A stretch of DNA of 38,407 nucleotides from Rhodoluna limnophila (GTDB taxonomy: Bacteria; Actinomycetota; Actinomycetes; Actinomycetales; Microbacteriaceae): assembly GCA_945862155.1 (NCBI GenBank), contig CAMAXJ010000008.1:1-38407 (forward strand), read 5' to 3'. The notes under the pieces are model-generated. The model saw nothing but the letters and a program-made list of their open reading frames with translations. It was not told the DNA's origin and searched no databases. This document shows positions 34,129 through 38,407 of this stretch, in pieces. The first letter of the stretch is position 1; every line of letters starts with the position of its first letter. Made by a program: the position numbers and the translations under genes.

Positions 34129-34456
34129 CGTCGGCGAACAAAACGATCGCGTCGTAGTGGTACTTTCCTAATCCTTTGGCAACAGCCTCATAAGTTTCTT
34201 GATATGGCGAGGGGATTATGTAGCTCATCGCAAGGGATTTATAGCTTTCTTTGTTTGGTTCCCAAAACTTGAGACAAAACTCGTAGTGTCTTCTAACTAG
34301 CGCCTGGACGCTCTCGTCGCTCACATCTAGCCCTTGCTCCATAGCCACTTTGAAGCCTTGAGTTATCTCATCAAAGGCAACTGAAAACTGCTTGTTCTCA
34401 GCCTCAGAAAAATTGTTGACGTATTGACCGCTGTGGTGACCAAAAGGATCGCTCAT
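34118..34456 (-). CDS. Stand-alone TipAS-domain protein
   Basis: 112-aa all-helical protein matching the ligand-binding half of TipAL (TipAS domain): FSEAENKQFSVAFDEITQGF, then RRHYEFCLKFWEPNKESYKS and the end YHYDAIVLFADENL. TipAS domains trap thiopeptide antibiotics or other small ligands. The MerR DNA-binding half is absent, so this is a binder or sensor rather than a complete regulator. It sits antisense between crtI and crtYe, interrupting the carotenoid operon. TAAAAT about 23 bases upstream is a possible -10. Whether it senses anything linked to carotenoids or is an insertion is unknown. Confidence 0.78.
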   Translation of the reverse strand: MSDPFGHHSGQYVNNFSEAENKQFSVAFDEITQGFKVAMEQGLDVSDESVQALVRRHYEFCLKFWEPNKESYKSLAMSYIIPSPYQETYEAVAKGLGKYHYDAIVLFADENL

Positions 34457-34491
34457 GTCTCAATTCTGGCTGAAGAATTTTACAAAACGGC

Positions 34492-34497
34492 TATTCT
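34492..34497 (+). promoter_or_regulatory. -10 element of a leaderless promoter for crtYe
   Basis: TATTCT, then CGAAAC and the ATG at 34504. It suggests that crtYe-crtYf-crtEb can be transcribed separately from crtB-crtI. The -35 is weak. Confidence 0.45.
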
Positions 34498-34503
34498 CGA
34501 AAC

Positions 34504-34818
34504 ATGTACGGAAGCTACCTGCTCATTCTGATTTTGTCGCTGGTTGGCCTGTACCTTCTGGATCGAACCCACAAGCTCGCCTTCACAGTTGACCCCAAAC
34601 GAGCCTTCTGGTCGATGGTTCCAGCTTTTGTGGTTTTTGTCATTTGGGACGTCGCAGGAATTACCTTGGGAATCTTCTTTAGGGGCAACAACACTTTGTT
34701 GACCGGGATTCAGCTATTTCCTGAGTTTCCAATCGAGGAGATCTTCTTCCTTGCGCTACTTTGCTACAGCACCCTGATTGCCCTCACTTGGATATCTAAG
34801 GTGTTGAACAAGAAATGA
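34504..34818 (+). CDS. crtYe: Lycopene epsilon-cyclase subunit, CrtYe/CrtYc type
   Basis: 104-aa membrane protein with about three hydrophobic helices, one half of the heterodimeric actinobacterial lycopene cyclase. The conserved FPIEEIFFLALLCYSTLIAL block, with its acidic pair, is near the C-terminus. It starts without a Shine-Dalgarno but with TATTCT six bases ahead. Its end overlaps crtYf by four bases. Order and size match the Corynebacterium crtYe-crtYf-crtEb group; epsilon specificity is inferred from that context, and beta (CrtYc/CrtYd) or gamma (Dietzia-like) ring formation cannot be excluded. Confidence 0.88.
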   Translation: MYGSYLLILILSLVGLYLLDRTHKLAFTVDPKRAFWSMVPAFVVFVIWDVAGITLGIFFRGNNTLLTGIQLFPEFPIEEIFFLALLCYSTLIALTWISKVLNKK

Positions 34819-35123
34819 CTTACGCCGAGCTAAATCTGTTGTATCTGCTTCCCGTTGCAGCGATGCTGTTTTTCTTCCGCTATCTGGTCAGGTGGAGAAA
34901 GCTCTGCTGGACAGTGAGCGCGCTTTTGTTGATGACCGCAATCTTTGACAATTTTATTGTTGGCAGCGGAATAGTTGCTTACAACCCAGAGACTTTATCT
35001 GGAGCCTTTATTGGCTTTGCGCCAATAGAGGATTTCGCCTATACGCTGGTGGCTGCAGTGCTAGTTCCACTAACTTGGTGGTGGCTGGGCTCAAGGCAAT
35101 CGAAGTCCAGGAAGGGTAAGTAG
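34815..35123 (+). CDS. crtYf: Lycopene epsilon-cyclase subunit, CrtYf/CrtYd type
   Basis: 102-aa membrane protein, the second half of the lycopene cyclase. The FAPIEDFAYTLVAAVLVPLT block mirrors the acidic-pair motif of its partner. A helical N-terminus and a basic tail (RQSKSRKGK) suggest a cytoplasmic C-terminus. The ATG overlaps the crtYe stop and the TAG stop directly abuts the TTG of crtEb. Confidence 0.88.
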   Translation: MTYAELNLLYLLPVAAMLFFFRYLVRWRKLCWTVSALLLMTAIFDNFIVGSGIVAYNPETLSGAFIGFAPIEDFAYTLVAAVLVPLTWWWLGSRQSKSRKGK

Positions 35124-35990
35124 TTGAAAACTCTAACCTCGCTGGTCTTATCTTCTAGACCTATCTCTTGGGTGAACACCGCATTCCCATTCTTTGCCGC
35201 TTACTGGTTTGTGAACCAAAGAATTGATCTTCCGCTGATTATCGGAACAATCTTCTTTCTAATCCCCTATAACTTTTTGATGTATGGCATCAACGATGTC
35301 TTTGACTACGAGAGCGATCTTCGAAACCCCCGCAAGGGCGGCATCGAAGGAGCCCTGCTTGATCCAAAGCTTCACAAGCTCACCATCTTCTCTTCGATGG
35401 GTCTAGCCCTTGGGTTTGTGATTTACCTTCTTTGGATTGGCTCGGACACAGCTGATTTCTGGCTGCTTGTCACCTTGTTTGCAGTCCTGGCCTATAGCGT
35501 TCCCAAGCTGCGCTTCAAAGAGATACCGTTCTTGGACTCTTTTACCTCGTCTATGCACTTCATCGGCCCGATGCTGTTTGCTTTGGCGCTATCTGGTGTC
35601 GACATCTTTGAATTCAAGCTGTTCTCCATGATCTTGGCCTTTTTGGGCTGGGGTATGGCAAGTCATGCCTTCGGTGCGGTGCAGGATGTTCGAGCTGACC
35701 GCGAAGCGGGAATCAAATCTGTGGCTACCGCAATCGGTGCTCGAAACACAGTGCGCTTTGCTTTCTTGCTCTATTTCTTGGCTGGAATTTCGATCATGAA
35801 CGCAGGCCCTCACGGAATGGTGGCGGCCCTTGCTGCCATTCCATACCTTGTGATTATTTCGCCGTATCTGAACATCACCGATGAGGATTGTGAGAGGGCC
35901 AACCGGGGATGGAGAAAATTCATCTGGTTGAATTTTGCCGGTGGTGCACTAATTAGCCTTTTGCTAATCAACTACATCCAAGCTATTTAG
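35124..35990 (+). CDS. crtEb: Lycopene elongase (C50 carotenoid), UbiA-type prenyltransferase
   Basis: 288-aa multi-helix prenyltransferase. The first Asp-rich motif is NDVFDYESD (about residues 57-65) and the second DVRADREAGIKS (about 189-200). Enzymes of this type add C5 units to lycopene to give C50 flavuxanthin, later cyclised to decaprenoxanthin. The start is TTG with AGGAAGGG ahead. Adjacent cyclase subunits of the CrtYe/CrtYf type support decaprenoxanthin or a close relative as product. The end overlaps the convergent SprT-like gene by four bases. Confidence 0.92.
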   Translation: MKTLTSLVLSSRPISWVNTAFPFFAAYWFVNQRIDLPLIIGTIFFLIPYNFLMYGINDVFDYESDLRNPRKGGIEGALLDPKLHKLTIFSSMGLALGFVIYLLWIGSDTADFWLLVTLFAVLAYSVPKLRFKEIPFLDSFTSSMHFIGPMLFALALSGVDIFEFKLFSMILAFLGWGMASHAFGAVQDVRADREAGIKSVATAIGARNTVRFAFLLYFLAGISIMNAGPHGMVAALAAIPYLVIISPYLNITDEDCERANRGWRKFIWLNFAGGALISLLLINYIQAI

Positions 35991-36652
35991 GCTGCTCTTT
36001 CGGTCCAGGAGATCAAGTACCTTCTGTTGAACCCTTTACCGCAATAGCCGCAGGCAAGTTGCGCTCTTGGGGATTTGTAACGGTAGTGACGGTGACCGTT
36101 TTTGCACTCACCGATCCACTTAGCTGTTTGCTCGGCAATTTCTTTGCCGGTGAACTTCTCTCCCCGATAGCCAATTGATTTGGCTATCTGTTTCCAGTTC
36201 GGACCATGACCTGCATCTTTTCCTGCGAGCGCGTGAGCGACCTCATGCAAGATCACTTGTTCTGATTGATCCAGAGAGTGGTACTGAACCAGGTATTTGG
36301 AAAGTGAGATCTGGTGGTCGGTGTAGTTGCAAAGACCTGCCCTTTGCTTGGCTGAGTCAAAGATGAATTCCCAAGGGGCTTGGAGCCCATGTTCGGCCAT
36401 TTTCTTCCTGGCAAGAAAGGCAATGTATTCGAACCGATCAAGCCTTAATCTCTGGAAGCGGTTTTTACCCTTGGAAAACTGCCTCCCAGTTTCAAAGCCC
36501 AGGGCTTCGAGCTGGAAGATCAGCTGGTGGTTAGTTAGGGGCACGAAGGTTCGAAGTTCCCCGAATTCGTCATGAGAGAACACCTCGTGGATAAACTCCC
36601 GATCAATTAGATCGGGAGCCGGGACCTCTAGGACTTGGGTTTTTTCGGACAT
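35987..36652 (-). CDS. SprT-like zinc metalloprotein
   Basis: 221-aa SprT-family protein. HEVAHALAGKDAGHGPNW supplies HExxH (136-140) and a third histidine H149. The C-terminus has a zinc-ribbon-like set (C183, H187, C201, C204). SprT/Spartan relatives cleave DNA-protein crosslinks, but the bacterial role is unproven. ATG 36652 is used instead of the in-frame 36760, which would cross the cbs promoter and start. The gap to cbs holds direct TGTCA repeats. The middle region (NHQLIFQLEALGFETGRQF) is not recognisable as a known domain. Confidence 0.85.
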   Translation of the reverse strand: MSEKTQVLEVPAPDLIDREFIHEVFSHDEFGELRTFVPLTNHQLIFQLEALGFETGRQFSKGKNRFQRLRLDRFEYIAFLARKKMAEHGLQAPWEFIFDSAKQRAGLCNYTDHQISLSKYLVQYHSLDQSEQVILHEVAHALAGKDAGHGPNWKQIAKSIGYRGEKFTGKEIAEQTAKWIGECKNGHRHYRYKSPRAQLACGYCGKGFNRRYLISWTERAA

Positions 36653-36657
36653 TTGTT

Positions 36658-36694
36658 TGTCAAGGATAACTGTCACCCCTGTCAATTCACTGTC
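36658..36694. repeat. Four TGTC(A) direct repeats between the SprT-like gene and cbs
   Basis: TGTCAA (36658), TGTCAC (36671), TGTCAA (36680) and TGTCT (36691) lie in the same direction, spaced 13, 9 and 11 bases. On the minus strand they read as TTGACA-type hexamers, so they may include the SprT -35. They could also bind a regulator of the divergent cbs promoter. Confidence 0.35.
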
Positions 36695-36718
36695 TATGGG
36701 GAGGGTTTTGCCCCATAG
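36694..36718. repeat. 8-bp inverted repeat overlapping the cbs -35 region
   Basis: CTATGGGG, a nine-base gap, then CCCCATAG. The right arm overlaps the predicted -35 (36708-36713), so a bound protein would block the promoter. It is upstream of the transcription start and so is not part of the mRNA. Confidence 0.45.
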
Positions 36719-36735
36719 GTATCTATCCCTAGGCT
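36708..36735 (+). promoter_or_regulatory. Leaderless promoter of cbs
   Basis: TTGCCC (36708-36713), 16 bases, TAGGCT (36730-36735), then TAAGGGT and the ATG at 36743. Confidence 0.5.
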
Positions 36736-36742
36736 TAAGGGT

Positions 36743-38077
36743 ATGAAGTATGTAAACCACGTCTCTGAGCTAATCGGAAACACACCTCTTATAAAGCTCA
36801 ATTCGGTGACCGAAGGCATCAACGCCACGGTTCTAGCCAAGGTGGAATACTTCAACCCCGGTGGTTCAATCAAGGACCGCATTGCCGAAAAGCTCATTGA
36901 TGCAGCCGAAGCATCCGGTCAACTAAAGCCCGGTGGCACCATCGTTGAGCCAACCTCGGGAAACACCGGTATCGGACTTGCTCTAATTGCTCAGCAGCGT
37001 GGCTACCGCTGCATCTTCACTGTTCCCGACAAAGTCGCCGAGGACAAGCGCAACACCTTGAAGGCCTATGGCGCTGAAGTTATTGTTTGCCCAACGGCGG
37101 TAGCTCACGTGGACCCTCGCTCTTACTACTCGGTTAGTGATCGCTTGGCAAAAGAGATTCCTGGCGGCTTCAAGCCGGATCAGTACTCGAACCTGAATGG
37201 TCCTGCTTCTCACTACGCCTCAACTGGGCCTGAGATCTGGAAGGACACAGAAGGTAAGGTCACTCACGTTGTCATTGGTGTTGGAACCGGTGGAACCATT
37301 TCTGGAACTGGAAAGTACCTCAAGGAATTAAGCGGTGGCAAGGTTCAGGTAATTGGTTGTGACCCGAAGGGTTCAATCTATTCCAAGACCGAAACCAACT
37401 CGATGCCATACCTGGTTGAAGGTGTTGGACGAGGCGATGACTTCTTGCCGGCTGCTTACAACTCAGATGTAGTTGACGAAGTGATCCCGGTTCCTGATGC
37501 CGAGAGTTTTGAAATGACCAGAAGGCTAGCTCGCGAAGAAGGCCTTATGGTGGGCCCAAGTTGTGGAATGGCTGCAGCTGCTGCGCTAAAGGTAGCCAAA
37601 GATCTTCCTGCCGATGCAGTGGTGGTTGTGATCTTGCCTGATGGTGGACGCGGGTATCTCGCTAAGGTTTACAACGATGCCTGGATGCAAGCCCACGGGT
37701 TCCTAGGCGATGACGCTTCAGTGAAGCTTGCCGATAAGGTCGCATTCAACCCTGCCGGTGTTCCATTTGTTCTAGAAAATGACTCACTGGTTAGCGCTAG
37801 GCAGTCAATCGAGGATTCAGGACTTACTTCGCTACCGGTAATGGTCAAAACTCCCCCGGTTCGAATCGGTCACGTCATTGGCACCATTTCTTTGACTCAG
37901 ATTGACGCAGCCGCTCCAACCGCGACAGTCAAGGACATCCTTGGAGCTAAGCCAGCTCTAGTTGGCTCGGGCCAAGGTGTTGAAGTTGCCAAGAAGCTAT
38001 TGGCCTCGAACGATTTTGCTCTGCTGCTACACGATGGTGAAGTTGAAGCCCTGCTAAAGCCAGGGCAGCTGAGCTAA
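36743..38077 (+). CDS. cbs: Cystathionine beta-synthase
   Basis: 444-aa PLP enzyme condensing serine and homocysteine to cystathionine. PLP lysine K44 is in GGSIKDR, SGNTGIG and the phosphate-binding GVGTGGTISGTGKYL are present, and SCGMAAAAALKVA follows. A C-terminal pair of CBS-type domains (about 320-444) separates it from cysteine synthase. The adjacent gamma-synthase supports a transsulfuration role. SerA, elsewhere in the window, supplies serine precursor. Predicted leaderless start; inverted and direct repeats upstream suggest regulation. Confidence 0.93.
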   Translation: MKYVNHVSELIGNTPLIKLNSVTEGINATVLAKVEYFNPGGSIKDRIAEKLIDAAEASGQLKPGGTIVEPTSGNTGIGLALIAQQRGYRCIFTVPDKVAEDKRNTLKAYGAEVIVCPTAVAHVDPRSYYSVSDRLAKEIPGGFKPDQYSNLNGPASHYASTGPEIWKDTEGKVTHVVIGVGTGGTISGTGKYLKELSGGKVQVIGCDPKGSIYSKTETNSMPYLVEGVGRGDDFLPAAYNSDVVDEVIPVPDAESFEMTRRLAREEGLMVGPSCGMAAAAALKVAKDLPADAVVVVILPDGGRGYLAKVYNDAWMQAHGFLGDDASVKLADKVAFNPAGVPFVLENDSLVSARQSIEDSGLTSLPVMVKTPPVRIGHVIGTISLTQIDAAAPTATVKDILGAKPALVGSGQGVEVAKKLLASNDFALLLHDGEVEALLKPGQLS

Positions 38078-38104
38078 CCTAGTAAAAAAAAGAAAAGGCA
38101 AATA

Positions 38105-38407
38105 ATGACCGAGTTTGAAACCAGAGCCATCCACGTCTCCCAGGATCCGGATGCCAATAATGGTGCGGTTATTCCACCTATCTACATGTCTTCAACCCAC
38201 AAACAAGACGGTGTTGGTGGACTTCGCGGTGGCTACGAATACAACCGAGCTGCAAACCCATCAAGAACTGCCCTGCAGGAAGTTCTTGCCAGCCTGGAAG
38301 GCGGCAAGTTTGGACTTAGCTTTGCCTCCGGTCTTGCCGGCGAAGATGCTGTAATTCGCGCAACTTGCGCACCTGGCGATCACGTAATTCTTAGCGATGA
38401 TTTGTAT
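38105..38407 (+). CDS. metB: Cystathionine gamma-synthase or -lyase family PLP enzyme (partial)
   Basis: The first 101 residues of a gamma-synthase/lyase family enzyme, cut by the window edge. FETRAIHVSQDPDANNGAVI, YEYNRAANPSRTALQEVLA and FGLSFASGLAGEDAVIRA are characteristic of this PLP fold type I family; the catalytic lysine lies beyond the edge. It follows cbs by 27 bases with AAAGG before the ATG, so the two form a transsulfuration operon. Synthase versus lyase cannot be settled from this fragment. Confidence 0.87.
   Translation, partial: MTEFETRAIHVSQDPDANNGAVIPPIYMSSTHKQDGVGGLRGGYEYNRAANPSRTALQEVLASLEGGKFGLSFASGLAGEDAVIRATCAPGDHVILSDDLY

Noticed and set aside
38083-38096. A-rich run before metB as a possible terminator or regulatory tract.
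   Set aside because: There is no stem next to it, and it most likely forms part of the metB ribosome binding region.

Overview
The window reads as a dense chromosomal segment of a small-genome actinobacterium, most likely of the family Microbacteriaceae (freshwater 'Luna'-type lineages such as Rhodoluna or Aquiluna are the best guess). The evidence is: long ACT-domain SerA, an actinobacterial-type myo-inositol operon with a Cgl0159-like aldolase, a C50-carotenoid cluster of the crtB-crtI-crtYe-crtYf-crtEb type, intermediate GC content, very short intergenic gaps, overlapping convergent stops and many start codons that look leaderless. The placement is inference; no rRNA or complete tRNA is present to confirm it.

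Layout. 1-3190: a glpD-like FAD dehydrogenase (partial, minus strand) diverges from a SorC-type regulator plus a ribokinase-like kinase, with a 16-bp perfect palindrome at the regulator's promoter. 3187-3848: a VapBC toxin-antitoxin pair. 4006-6233: serA and two tiny membrane proteins. 6324-7724: a cytochrome P450. 7749-11620: a 39-aa Cys-rich protein, a tRNA 3'-end-like fragment, and a more A+T-rich nuclease patch on the minus strand (GIY-YIG protein that appears truncated, MazG-like pyrophosphohydrolase, DnaQ-type exonuclease with a BRCT-like end, EVE-like/HNH endonuclease, Nudix hydrolase). 11630-13028: a TspO-like membrane protein diverging from a small HExxH protein.

13053-20951: myo-inositol catabolism. 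The minus-strand operon iolE-iolC-aldolase-Gfo/Idh-iolD diverges from iolG plus a LacI-type regulator, with a perfect 14-bp palindrome abutting the operon promoter. iolB, iolA and a transporter are absent here. 20944-22809: acetoacetate-CoA ligase. 22900-25605: a 901-aa secreted surface protein, then a divergent TetR regulator and a strong two-way terminator.

26462-31564: branched-chain amino acid synthesis (ilvD, ilvB, ilvN, ilvC). 31652-35990: carotenoid genes giving lycopene, its epsilon-cyclisation and C50 elongation (decaprenoxanthin-type product expected), interrupted by an antisense stand-alone TipAS-domain gene. 35987-38407: a SprT-like metalloprotein diverging from cystathionine beta-synthase and the start of a cystathionine gamma-synthase (transsulfuration).

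No stretch longer than about 300 bases lacks a gene. I saw no insertion sequence, CRISPR array, rRNA or riboswitch. I did not find one unmistakably new system. The best candidates are the small nuclease patch beside a tRNA-like fragment, the TipAS gene inside the carotenoid cluster, and the recurring leaderless promoter pattern.
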